Assembly (NCBI GenBank): GCA_903910555.1
Contig: CAIVZZ010000007.1
Location: 1-33,960, forward strand
DNA: 33,960 nt
Source: an uncultured Gemmatimonadota bacterium
GTDB taxonomy: Bacteria > Gemmatimonadota > Gemmatimonadetes > Gemmatimonadales > Gemmatimonadaceae
Direction: 5' to 3'
Part shown: positions 15,525 to 23,839 of the stretch, piece after piece
Numbering within the stretch: position 1 is the first letter of the stretch
How the letters are laid out: each line of letters opens with the position of its first letter
Made by a program: the position numbers and the translations under genes
Notes under the pieces: generated by a model
Told to the model about the DNA's origin: nothing
Seen by the model: only the letters and a program-made list of their open reading frames with translations
Database searches by the model: none

Positions 15525-15743
15525 TCAGCAGCAGCGGGATCCCGGCGTTGAGTATCTCGCCGTCAGCTGCTCGTCGAGAAACTCCGCCTCAGTCAGGACC
15601 TTGCACTCGGGATGATGCGCCGTCTGATGCGTGAGGTACGCGGAGTAATCCGGCGCACCGATGATGCGCCGGACCACCGCGTTGACCCGCTCGAGCAGCG
15701 ATCCTCGAGCGGGAACTGCAACTCGTGCAACCGCTGAACTCAT
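15525..15743 (-). CDS. ybdD: YbdD/YjiX-family small protein (CstA partner)
   Basis: 72 residues from ATG 15743, overlapping the S9 peptidase stop (ATGA); an upstream in-frame start at 15785 would add 14 residues inside that gene and is less likely. The core matches YbdD: IIGAPDYSAYLTHQTAHHPE, then LTEAEFLDEQLTARY and the C-terminal SRCC. YbdD-type proteins are encoded beside cstA and are required with it for pyruvate or peptide uptake in enterobacteria. Here the S9 peptidase gene sits between the two. The CC is followed by a TGA that overlaps the next gene's start, so it is a stop and not selenocysteine. Confidence 0.85.
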   Translation of the reverse strand: MSSAVARVAVPARGSLLERVNAVVRRIIGAPDYSAYLTHQTAHHPECKVLTEAEFLDEQLTARYSTPGSRCC

Positions 15744-18202
15744 TGTTTCGCTTTGCTCCCGTTTGGTCCGATCGTCGTTTCCCACAACTGGAAGATACGA
15801 CCGTACTCGTCGGTCCAGCTCGCCGGCCGCGTGAAGCCGTGGTTCTCAACCGGATACGACGCGAGGCTCCAGCCTGTTTTCCCAAGCTCGATCAAGCGCT
15901 CCTCGAGCCGCACGATGTCCTGATAGTTCACGTTCGTGTCGACCATGCCGTGCAGCATAAGGAGCGGATCTTCGAGCCCTTCCGCGTGGAAGATTGGCGA
16001 CGAACGCTGATACGCGATGCTGTCGTTCTGCGGCAGATTCAGAATCTGTCCCGTATAGCCGTGATTGTAATGCGCCCAGTCGGTCACGCTGCGAATCGCG
16101 GCGCCGGCGCCGAAATATTTCGGAGCAGTGAACAGCGCCATCAGCGTCATGAAGCCGCCGTACGAGCCGCCGTACATGCCAATGCGTTCGGGATGGATTC
16201 CGTAGTTCTTGGTGAGGTACTTCGAGCCGTCGGCCTGATCGCCCAAGTCACGTCCGCCCATGAAGCGATAGATGGCGGTGCGCCAGTCGCGTCCGTAGCC
16301 CGCGCTGCCGCGATAGTCGATGTCGAGAACGGTGTAGCCCTTCGACGCGAGATAGTGGTTGAACATGTACTCGCGCGGATAGCCGTTCTTCCAAAAATGT
16401 CCGACGTTGTGCAGGTAGCCCGCGCCGTGCACGAAGATCACCGCCGCGCCGTTCGATTTCGCACCCATGTCCTTCGGGCGATAGATGTGCGCCGGAACCA
16501 TGACTCCGTCTGAAGCCGGGATCATGACGATCTCCGGGTTCAGCCATTTGAACGAGAGCCACTCCGCCGTGGGCGACGTGGTCATCTGCGTTCCCTTGGC
16601 GCCCGGCTTGCCGACGTAAATCTCCGACGGATGATTCACGAACGAGAGATTGTCTGCCATCGTTGATTCATCCGGCGAGAGCACCACCTGATGTCCGCCT
16701 TCGCCAACGGTGAGCTTGGTCCGTGCGCCACCTGCGATCGACATCTTGTACAGATCGCGATCGAACGCCGATGTTTCGCTCGAGTGGAAGTAGAAGCTCT
16801 GCTTGTCGTTCGAGAGGTGGGCGTCGTAAACCTCCCACTTGCCGCTCGTGAGCGCCTTGTGATCGCTGCCGTCTGCGGCGGCTGACCAGAGCTGCGCGTA
16901 GCCCGTTGCTTCCGAGCCGTAGTAGATGCGGCGGTCGTTGTCGTAGAAGCCGGTGCAGCCAAAGCCGCACGGGCCGCCGACCCAAGCGGTATCACGCAGC
17001 GTCTCGACAATCTTCATCGTGCCGGTTGCGGCGTCGATGACCGAGATCTCACGCGTTTTGAAGTTGTCCGCGTTGCCCACGACAATCGCCGCGGTCCCTG
17101 CATCGTTCCAGCCGACGATATTCGCATTCGCGGCGTTTGCTTCTTCGCTCGCGATCGGCTTGAGCCATTTCACGGTGCCGCGCGGCAGCGTCATGTACCC
17201 GAAGCGCGTGGCGTTCTGCGCGTCGCCGACTTTCGTGCGGTTCGGAATGTCCTCGGTGTAGCCGCTCGCCGTCACATAGTTCGGGACGTTCGCGGTGCGC
17301 GAGTCTGCCGGCGCGGTCGTCGTGGTGAACAGCACAGCGCTCAAGTTCGGGCTTACGACGATATTGCCAACACGCTCGTTCGGACCGAGCGCGACGTTGG
17401 AAAGCGCGGCCGGCGGACGAGCAGCGGTTTCAACGCGGCGAATGGAATCGGCGCGTGCGATGTCGCGCACTGCGTCGAGCAGTTCGAGCTGGTCAGCTTC
17501 GAGACGGCCACGCTGCGTATTGAGCGCGGGACCGCGGCCCTGGGGTGCCGCGCCAGCAGCGCCGCCGGCTCCGCCACCACGTCCACCTCGGCCACCACCA
17601 CCACCGCCCGCGCCGCGACCACCAGCTGCCGCGGCGACAACTGCACCGGCATCACCAGCGCGAATATCGGTCAGCTGCGTGGTCGTGCCGTTGGTGATGT
17701 CGATCGAATACGCATTGCCGTCACGCACGAAGAGCACCTTCGTTCCGTCGGTCGAGAAACGCGGGCTCGATTCCGCCGTTGCCGTCGACGTGAGATGGCG
17801 CGCGGTCGAGCGCTTCATGTCCACGATGAACAGGTCGCCGGCATACGCGACGACTTTCATCGAGCGGTCCTTCGAGTACGAACCGTCGGCAAGGAGCGGC
17901 CCCACTGAATCAGACTGCGCCGGCGTCAGCGCTTCTGGTTTCGCGCCCGCCTGCGCGCGAATGCGATACGGCTTCACGTTGTCGCGGAAATCAGTGCCGG
18001 GTGGCAGCCACTCGAAGTAGATCCACTGGTTATCTGGCGACCAGCGAATCTGCGCGGGCTCGCGACCGTAGATCTCGGGGCCACGCATCATGTTCTTGAT
18101 GGTGAACTCGAATTTGGCGGGCGCCTGGGATAACAGCAGGGCCGGGGCCAGCGCGAGACCGAGGACCGAGGACCGAAGACCGAAGACCGAACGCATGAGC
18201 AT
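15740..18202 (-). CDS. Secreted S9-family serine peptidase (prolyl oligopeptidase type)
   Basis: 820 residues from ATG 18202 (a second ATG at 18196 is also possible). A signal peptide (LGLALAPALLLSQAPA) is followed by a WD/PD40-like beta-propeller (IRWSPDNQWIYFEW, SPRFSTDGTKVLFVRDG) and a C-terminal alpha/beta-hydrolase domain. The catalytic triad is S680 in GGSYGG, D755 in LLMLHGMVDTNV and H788 in VENHGF. A run of Gly, Ala and Arg (about residues 190-224) interrupts the propeller. The signal-peptide codons are built from 7-bp repeats. It lies 13 bases after cstA and overlaps ybdD. Likely role: periplasmic cleavage of peptides that CstA then imports. Confidence 0.93.
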   Translation of the reverse strand: MLMRSVFGLRSSVLGLALAPALLLSQAPAKFEFTIKNMMRGPEIYGREPAQIRWSPDNQWIYFEWLPPGTDFRDNVKPYRIRAQAGAKPEALTPAQSDSVGPLLADGSYSKDRSMKVVAYAGDLFIVDMKRSTARHLTSTATAESSPRFSTDGTKVLFVRDGNAYSIDITNGTTTQLTDIRAGDAGAVVAAAAGGRGAGGGGGGRGGRGGGAGGAAGAAPQGRGPALNTQRGRLEADQLELLDAVRDIARADSIRRVETAARPPAALSNVALGPNERVGNIVVSPNLSAVLFTTTTAPADSRTANVPNYVTASGYTEDIPNRTKVGDAQNATRFGYMTLPRGTVKWLKPIASEEANAANANIVGWNDAGTAAIVVGNADNFKTREISVIDAATGTMKIVETLRDTAWVGGPCGFGCTGFYDNDRRIYYGSEATGYAQLWSAAADGSDHKALTSGKWEVYDAHLSNDKQSFYFHSSETSAFDRDLYKMSIAGGARTKLTVGEGGHQVVLSPDESTMADNLSFVNHPSEIYVGKPGAKGTQMTTSPTAEWLSFKWLNPEIVMIPASDGVMVPAHIYRPKDMGAKSNGAAVIFVHGAGYLHNVGHFWKNGYPREYMFNHYLASKGYTVLDIDYRGSAGYGRDWRTAIYRFMGGRDLGDQADGSKYLTKNYGIHPERIGMYGGSYGGFMTLMALFTAPKYFGAGAAIRSVTDWAHYNHGYTGQILNLPQNDSIAYQRSSPIFHAEGLEDPLLMLHGMVDTNVNYQDIVRLEERLIELGKTGWSLASYPVENHGFTRPASWTDEYGRIFQLWETTIGPNGSKAKQ
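18157..18191 (-). repeat. 7-bp tandem repeats (GACCGAR) in the peptidase signal-peptide region
   Basis: Five contiguous units on the plus strand: GACCGAG twice, then GACCGAA three times. On the coding strand they encode SVFGLRSSVLGL, part of the signal peptide. Same period as 8248-8301 and 13325-13363. Confidence 0.85.
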
Positions 18203-18215
18203 AGTCGGTGGAGGA

Positions 18216-20282
18216 TTAAACTTTTGCGGAAACTGCGCGGGCGGTGAACGGCACTTCGCTGCTGACGTACGGCACGTTGCCGCTGATGACGCCGATCCAA
18301 ACGCGCGCGGAGTCGACGAGAATGACGACAACTGAAATCATGAAGACGGCGACGACTGCGGAATCCAGCCGGTCGTTGAAAATCATTCTCGCTGCGTCGG
18401 CCGCGGTTTTCGCTCCGACCGGCAGGCCACCGCCGGCGACGATGTTTGCGAGCGACGTCGCGTGCGAGAGGAATCCGATTTTGATATCAGAGGAGAAAAT
18501 CTTTTCCCATCCGCCGGTGAGCGCGACGATCGACAGCCATGTGAGTGGAATCAGCGTGATGAACGAATATTTCGCCTTGCCCATCTTGATGATCACCGTG
18601 GTGCCGACGCAGAGTGCAATCGCCGCGAGCAGCTGATTTGAAATACCGAAAATCGGCCAGAGGAGATTCACGCCGCCGAGCGGATCGGTCACGCCCTGAT
18701 AGAGGAAGTAGCCCCACGACCCAACCACGAGCGCGCTCGACATCAGTACCGCCGGATACCAGCTCACCCGGCCAAACGGCGCCCAGATATGTTTGCCGAG
18801 GTCTTGCAGCATGAAGCGGCCGACACGCGTGCCGGCATCGAGCGTCGTGAGTATGAAGAGCGCCTCGAACATGATGGCGAAGTGGTACCAGAGCGCCATC
18901 GAGCCGTCGCCGCCGAGCACCTTCGCGAAAATGTTTGCCATTCCAACAGCGAGTGACGGCGCACCGCCGGTGCGTGAGAGCAGCGAGGTCTCGTGCACCT
19001 TCATTGCGAGCGTCGTGAGCTCGGTGGGCGAGAGCACGAAGCCCCACTCGTTGATGACCTTCGCAGCGCTGTCGACCGTCGTGCCGATCAGGCCGGCGGG
19101 CGCGTTGATCGCGAAGTACGTCCCCGGCGTCAGAATGCAGGCGGCGATCAGTGCGAGCGTTGCGACAAGCGATTCGCTGAGCATCGCGCCGTAGCCAATG
19201 AACCGCGCGTCGGCTTCGTTTTCGATGAGCTTCGGGGTGGTGCCCGACGAGATCAGTGCGTGGAAGCCGCTGATCGCGCCGCATGCGATCGTTATGAATA
19301 CGAACGGAAAGACTTTCCCTGCGAATAGCGGTCCCGTGCCGTCGATGAATCGCGTCGTCGGCGGCATCTGCAGCGGCGGGAGCAGAATGAAGATTCCGCC
19401 CGCGAGCGCAACCACCACGCCGATCTTTACGAACGCCGAGAGGTAGCCGCGCGGCGCGAGCAGCAGCCACACAGGCAGAACCGACGCGGTGAAGCCATAG
19501 ATGACAATCGCGACGGCGAGCTGAATCGCGGTGAGCGTGAAGAGCGGGGCGAGCGTCGGGCTATCGGCAACCCAGCGGCCGGCAAAGAGCGAGAGCGCGA
19601 GCATGGCGATACCGATCGCTGTCGTCTCGAGCACGCGGCCAGGGCGCACATAGCGCATCCACAATCCCATGACCATCGCGATCGGGATCGTGAGGCCGAG
19701 CGTCACCGTTCCCCATGGGCTCGACCTCAGCGCGTTCACGACGATCAGCGCGAGCACGGCGATCAGAATGATCATGATGCCGAACGTGGCGACGAGTGCA
19801 GTGAATCCGGCGATCGGTCCGATTTCTTCTTTCGCCATCTGGCCGAGCGATTTGCCATCGCGGCGCGTGGAGGCGCAGAGGATGACGCAGTCCTGGACAG
19901 CGCCGCCAAGTGCGACGCCGACGACGATCCAGATGAAGCCCGGGAGAAAGCCGAACTGTGCGGCGAGCGTCGGGCCGACGAGCGGTCCGGGGCCTGCGAT
20001 CGCGGCGAAGTGCTGACCGAACACCACCCACTTGTTGGTCGGGACGAAGTCGCGGCCGTCGGCGAGCCGTTCGGCGGGAGTCGCGCGCGCGGGATCAAGC
20101 GCGAAAATCTTCGCCGAGATGATCTTGCTGTAGAAGCGGTAGGCGATGGCGTAGGTGCAGAGCGCGGCGGTGAGCAGCCAGCCTGCGGAGACATGTTCGC
20201 CGCGCTGGAGCGCGAGGAACGCGAAGGCACCGCCACCGAGGAGGGCGACGCACGCCCACAGAAGAGCTTTAAGGATTCGCAT
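18216..20282 (-). CDS. cstA: Carbon starvation protein A, peptide/pyruvate transporter
   Basis: 688 residues, ATG 20282. About 16-18 membrane helices. Family landmarks: YRFYSKIISAKIFALD and RDFVPTNKWVVFGQHFAAIAG in the N-terminal part, then GPLVGPTLAAQFGFLPG and GGAVQD, and a C-terminal region with WPIFGISNQLLAAIAL. E. coli CstA is 701 residues and takes up peptides and pyruvate when carbon is short. It is the first gene of a unit with an S9 peptidase, ybdD and a carboxypeptidase-regulatory protein. No clear ribosome binding site precedes the ATG. A 10-base palindrome lies in the divergent promoter region. Confidence 0.95.
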   Translation of the reverse strand: MRILKALLWACVALLGGGAFAFLALQRGEHVSAGWLLTAALCTYAIAYRFYSKIISAKIFALDPARATPAERLADGRDFVPTNKWVVFGQHFAAIAGPGPLVGPTLAAQFGFLPGFIWIVVGVALGGAVQDCVILCASTRRDGKSLGQMAKEEIGPIAGFTALVATFGIMIILIAVLALIVVNALRSSPWGTVTLGLTIPIAMVMGLWMRYVRPGRVLETTAIGIAMLALSLFAGRWVADSPTLAPLFTLTAIQLAVAIVIYGFTASVLPVWLLLAPRGYLSAFVKIGVVVALAGGIFILLPPLQMPPTTRFIDGTGPLFAGKVFPFVFITIACGAISGFHALISSGTTPKLIENEADARFIGYGAMLSESLVATLALIAACILTPGTYFAINAPAGLIGTTVDSAAKVINEWGFVLSPTELTTLAMKVHETSLLSRTGGAPSLAVGMANIFAKVLGGDGSMALWYHFAIMFEALFILTTLDAGTRVGRFMLQDLGKHIWAPFGRVSWYPAVLMSSALVVGSWGYFLYQGVTDPLGGVNLLWPIFGISNQLLAAIALCVGTTVIIKMGKAKYSFITLIPLTWLSIVALTGGWEKIFSSDIKIGFLSHATSLANIVAGGGLPVGAKTAADAARMIFNDRLDSAVVAVFMISVVVILVDSARVWIGVISGNVPYVSSEVPFTARAVSAKV

Positions 20283-20327
20283 GGGAGAGAATGTGCGGTT
20301 CGGCGCGCGGCCAACGCAACTATAGGG

Positions 20328-20337
20328 AGTCGCGACT
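20328..20337. promoter_or_regulatory. Short palindrome in the divergent cstA promoter region
   Basis: AGTCGCGACT is perfectly symmetric. It lies 45 bases upstream of the cstA ATG and 37 bases upstream of the plus-strand gene at 20375. Short enough to occur by chance; listed as a candidate operator only. Confidence 0.25.
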
Positions 20338-20374
20338 ATCTTTGGGTGATACCAATGCCCTTACAACGGGAACC

Positions 20375-21016
20375 ATGACTCGATCGCTGAGAATTGTCGG
20401 GATGGTCGGTTTCGCGCTCTGTGCCAGCGTGCTTCAGGCGCAAAAACCGAAGGCTCCGCCGGGGAGCGCGCCGCCGCCGCCCCTCTCGCCGATGGCGTCG
20501 CAGCATGTGCTGGTGCTCCCCGTGCAGCTGTTTCGCGCGGACAGCGGGGCATGGGTCGATACTCATGGATGGGAGAAGTTCCGGCGCGAACTCGATGATT
20601 CGATTGGGTCGATCATTGCGGCGCGCGGAGTGGGGAAGGCGTGGAAGTACGCGGCGGACGTCGAGCGGATCGCGAAGCGGAATCCGGATTATGTGAACGA
20701 TCCGATGTCGATGGGTGTGCAGCCGATGCGGGCGGTGCTGTATAAAATCGGCGATCCGCTGCCGGATCCGTTCGTCACCAATCTTCGGCGGCTGATTGCG
20801 CTGGCCGACGTGCGGTATGCGCTGGTGCCGATCGACGTCTGGTTTGCGCGGCGCGGGCCTCAGCAGATTGTCGCGATGAAGCTCGCGCTGGCCGATGGGC
20901 AGGCGGGGACGATTGTGTGGCTTGGCGAAGCGGGGAGTGATCCGGCGACAACGATGCCGCCGGACCTGATCAACATCCTCGCGACGCGGATCGCGAATCT
21001 GATTATCGCGCCGTAG
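20375..21016 (+). CDS. Secreted protein of unknown function
   Basis: 213 residues from ATG 20375. A signal peptide (LRIVGMVGFALCASVLQAQ) is followed by a short Pro-rich linker (KAPPGSAPPPPLSP) and a soluble domain: HVLVLPVQLFRADSG, GSIIAARGVGKAWKYA, RNPDYVNDP, RYALVPIDVW, IVWLGEAGSDP. The alternating strands resemble periplasmic proteins that report or bind envelope components, but no known family was recognised. It stands between divergent cstA and the dehydrogenase gene 48 bases downstream. Envelope location is likely, function unknown. Confidence 0.65.
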   Translation: MTRSLRIVGMVGFALCASVLQAQKPKAPPGSAPPPPLSPMASQHVLVLPVQLFRADSGAWVDTHGWEKFRRELDDSIGSIIAARGVGKAWKYAADVERIAKRNPDYVNDPMSMGVQPMRAVLYKIGDPLPDPFVTNLRRLIALADVRYALVPIDVWFARRGPQQIVAMKLALADGQAGTIVWLGEAGSDPATTMPPDLINILATRIANLIIAP

Positions 21017-21064
21017 AGAAGTTGAATCGCAGCATCAATCACCTTTAGAGAAAGTTCAAAGAGA

Positions 21065-22087
21065 ATGTCTCGTTCAGTTACGCTGATTCCAGGCGACGGC
21101 ATTGGGCCGTCGATCACCGAAGCGACCGTGCGCCTGCTCGACGCGGCGCGTGCAGATATCACGTGGGACCGTCAGTTGGCGGGCGCAGCGGCCGTTGCCG
21201 CAGTGAACGATCCGATTCCAGAGGCGACGCTCGAGAGCATTCGGAAGACGAAGCTCGCGCTGAAGGGGCCGCTGGAGACTGCGGTTGGGAAGGGATTCCG
21301 CTCGATCAATGTCGCGCTGCGTCAGGCGTTTGATCTGTACGCGAATGTGCGTCCCGCGAAAACGGTTGTAACGGGGCTGAAGTTTTCGGGCATTGATATT
21401 GTGCTCGTGCGCGAGAACACCGAGGGGCTGTACATCGGCATCGAGAATTACATAAAAATTGGCGACGATCCGATGGCGGCGGCGCAGTCGATGGCGGTGA
21501 TTACGCGATTCGGATCGGAGCGGATCATTCGCTACGCGTTTGAATACGCGCGAACGCATGGGCGCAAGAAAGTCACGCTCGTGCACAAGGCGAATATTTT
21601 GAAGTATTCGCAGGGGCTATTTCTTGAAGTTGGCCGCGCGGTCGCGAAGGAGTACGCCGGTTCGATCGGGTGCGAAGAGAAGATCGTCGACGCGTGCGCG
21701 ATGGAGCTCGTGATGCGGCCCGAGCGGTTCGACGTGATCGTCACGACGAACCTGTTCGGCGATATCCTGAGCGATCTCACCTCGGGATTGGTCGGCGGCC
21801 TTGGACTCACGCCGGGCGCGAACATCGGAAAGGACGCGGCGATTTTTGAAGCCGTTCATGGCACGGCGCCGGATATTGTCGGGAAGGGGATCGCGAATCC
21901 GACTGCCGTCATGCTTGCTGCGTGCCAGCTGCTCGATCACATGGGCGACACCGAGCGCGCAGCGCGCGTGAAGGGTGCGATCGAAAAGACGCTGCTCGAG
22001 AAGAAAATTGTGACTGCTGATATCGGCGGCACGGCGTCAACGGATCAGTTCACCGACGCGGTGATCGCGAACCTCGGCGCAGTTTGA
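21065..22087 (+). CDS. Isocitrate/isopropylmalate dehydrogenase family, probable NAD-isocitrate dehydrogenase
   Basis: 340 residues. It begins SVTLIPGDGIGPSITEATV, the family's N-terminal signature. The substrate loop GKGFRSINVALRQAFDLYANVRP carries Ser-x-Asn-x-x-x-Arg, the isocitrate type; isopropylmalate enzymes differ here. The metal site is in NLFGDILSDLTSGLVGGLGL, and the cofactor loop is HGTAPDIVGKGIANPTA. The cofactor region (Asp-Ile after AP) fits NAD better than NADP. The reaction is oxidative decarboxylation of isocitrate to 2-oxoglutarate in the TCA cycle. The next gene starts 20 bases later. Homoisocitrate or tartrate dehydrogenases are less likely alternatives. Confidence 0.87.
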   Translation: MSRSVTLIPGDGIGPSITEATVRLLDAARADITWDRQLAGAAAVAAVNDPIPEATLESIRKTKLALKGPLETAVGKGFRSINVALRQAFDLYANVRPAKTVVTGLKFSGIDIVLVRENTEGLYIGIENYIKIGDDPMAAAQSMAVITRFGSERIIRYAFEYARTHGRKKVTLVHKANILKYSQGLFLEVGRAVAKEYAGSIGCEEKIVDACAMELVMRPERFDVIVTTNLFGDILSDLTSGLVGGLGLTPGANIGKDAAIFEAVHGTAPDIVGKGIANPTAVMLAACQLLDHMGDTERAARVKGAIEKTLLEKKIVTADIGGTASTDQFTDAVIANLGAV

Positions 22088-22107
22088 ACAGCCGCGGAAA
22101 AACTTAG

Positions 22108-22932
22108 ATGGCACTTCGCCTGCTTCACGTTTCCGATCTGCATTTCGGCCGCCACAGTGTCACGGCGCAGGTGGAAGGCGTGGAGCGGTTGTTTGCGAGT
22201 GAGAAGTTCGACGCGATTGTCGTGTCGGGTGACTTGTCGCAGCGGACGCGGGCCGCGGAGTTCGAGCGGGCGCGGGTGTTTCTTGACGGCGCTGCGAACC
22301 ACGCACCCGTGCTCGTCGTTCCCGGGAATCACGACACCGCGTGGTGGACCGCGCCGATGGGAATTGGATCGGTGCCCGCGATGTACACGCGGTACCGGAA
22401 GTATGTGAGCGATGAACTCGAGCCCGTGCTGAGGATCCCCGGCGCGACAATCGTCGGGCTCAACTCGGCGCACGGGATCCGTTCCTTCACGCAAACGATG
22501 CGGCCGCGCGATCTGTCAGTGGTGGGTGCGTTGCGTGCGGAGCAGTGGGAAAAGGCGAAGCGCGAGTTTGAGGGTGCGAAGCCGGGCGAGCTCAAGGTGC
22601 TCGTGTTTCACCACAACCTGCTGCGTGGCGATCTTTCGAACCGGTGGGGGTTATCCAGTCGTGCGCGGGGTATCAATGGCGCAGTATCGACGGGCGCCGA
22701 TCTTGTGTTGTGCGGCCACGACCATCAGGCCGATGTTCAGGGCGTGAATGTCGAGCGAAAGACGATGGTCGTTGCTTGCGCGAGCACGCTCACGACGCGG
22801 GTGCGCGGCGGTGGACCGGGCGCGATCAATGTGATTGAAGTGGACGAGAAGACGATTCAGGTGGATGTTTTGCAGTGGAGCAATGACGCGAAGTCGTTCG
22901 CGCGCGTGATGTGGGCGCGGTATTCCAGGTAG
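22108..22932 (+). CDS. Calcineurin-like metallophosphoesterase
   Basis: 274 residues. All five motifs of the family are present: DLHFG (residues 10-14), GDLSQR (about 47), GNHD (about 73), VFHHN (about 171) and GHDHQ (about 208). Their Asp, His and Asn residues bind two metal ions. The closest types are cytosolic 3',5'-cyclic-nucleotide phosphodiesterase-like (CpdA) enzymes, but the substrate cannot be read from the sequence. It follows the dehydrogenase by 20 bases. No signal peptide. Confidence 0.88.
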   Translation: MALRLLHVSDLHFGRHSVTAQVEGVERLFASEKFDAIVVSGDLSQRTRAAEFERARVFLDGAANHAPVLVVPGNHDTAWWTAPMGIGSVPAMYTRYRKYVSDELEPVLRIPGATIVGLNSAHGIRSFTQTMRPRDLSVVGALRAEQWEKAKREFEGAKPGELKVLVFHHNLLRGDLSNRWGLSSRARGINGAVSTGADLVLCGHDHQADVQGVNVERKTMVVACASTLTTRVRGGGPGAINVIEVDEKTIQVDVLQWSNDAKSFARVMWARYSR

Positions 22933-22960
22933 CGATCAGGGTTGCACCTGTGCTGACGGC

Positions 22961-23830
22961 CTATTGGCGCGCCTTGGTCCAGATAGCAACCACACCGCAG
23001 CCCTCGTACGCCTTTAGCGCGAAGTCCGGCATCCCGTCCTTGCGCGGATAAACCTCGATCCCGGCCACGTCCTGCGCCGCGACGAGTTTGTCGATGTCGA
23101 CCGCGTGATCGTCCGCCCGTGAACCCGGCGGATCGCCCGGGAATACATAGTGGCAACCGACATTCGGACACGCGGCTCGCCCGTCGATCAGCACCGACAT
23201 GTAGCACGCGCCGCGATCGTTGGCTCTCATCGGAGTCCCAGGTGTGAAAGCCGCTCCGACAGTTGGGAGCGTACCGGTACCCATCGCCGCACGCACTCCG
23301 CGAGTATCGGTCTGCAGCGTCACGCCGAACACTTTGCTGAGCAGATCGGTGGTGTACGCTGCTTTCCGCTGCTCGATCGCTTCAGGCCCGATGAACGTCG
23401 CATCGCGCAAACCTCGCTGCTGCTTCTGGAGCCACCGGCTGTAGAACCCAGCCACTTCGAGTTCGCTCTTCGTGCGCGCACCCGCGACCAACACCGGCTG
23501 AAGATTCTGCGTGAGACGCCAGAGGACGACACTCATCACCGTCTGACTATCCGGGAAGTCGAACGTTCCGGCAATCATCCTATAGCCGATTCGACGGATC
23601 TCCATCGTGACGGTCTTATCGTGCATGTTGCCGAGATTGAGCTCGCCGATTTCATCGGTGATGACGGGCGGTGCGCCATCGATCGACACGAGCGCAAACG
23701 GAATCGGCACGCTGTCGACACCAACAACTTTCAGCTTGCTCTTTTCGGTCTGCGCGCCCGCGCACAGCGGTGCACACACTGCAAGTGCGACGATGATGCG
23801 TCCTAAAGAGCCCCGCGTGCGACGTTGCAT
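22961..23830 (-). CDS. Secreted regulatory/plug-like protein (paralogue 2 of a tandem pair)
   Basis: 289 residues from ATG 23830, with AGGAGG 5 bases upstream. Signal peptide (IIVALAVCAPLCAGAQ), then a carboxypeptidase-regulatory-like domain (KVVGVDSVPIPFALVSID...), a helical stretch with AGFYSRWLQKQQRGLRDATF and IGPEAIEQRKAAYTTDLL, and a C-terminal part with CPNVGCHYVF, IDKLVAAQDVAGIEVYPR and YEGCGVVAIWTK. The IEVYP...CGVVAIWT pattern is that of a TonB receptor plug, but no beta-barrel follows. It is about half identical by eye to the next gene. Probably envelope-located; function unknown. Confidence 0.7.
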   Translation of the reverse strand: MQRRTRGSLGRIIVALAVCAPLCAGAQTEKSKLKVVGVDSVPIPFALVSIDGAPPVITDEIGELNLGNMHDKTVTMEIRRIGYRMIAGTFDFPDSQTVMSVVLWRLTQNLQPVLVAGARTKSELEVAGFYSRWLQKQQRGLRDATFIGPEAIEQRKAAYTTDLLSKVFGVTLQTDTRGVRAAMGTGTLPTVGAAFTPGTPMRANDRGACYMSVLIDGRAACPNVGCHYVFPGDPPGSRADDHAVDIDKLVAAQDVAGIEVYPRKDGMPDFALKAYEGCGVVAIWTKARQ

Positions 23831-23839
23831 TCCTACCTC

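Noticed and set aside
15525-15530. Selenocysteine at the C-terminus of the YbdD-like protein (TGC TGC TGA)
   Set aside because: Some members of this family end in Cys-Sec. Here both Cys codons are present, TGA is directly followed by the next gene's ATG, and no SECIS-like hairpin was seen, so it is a normal stop.
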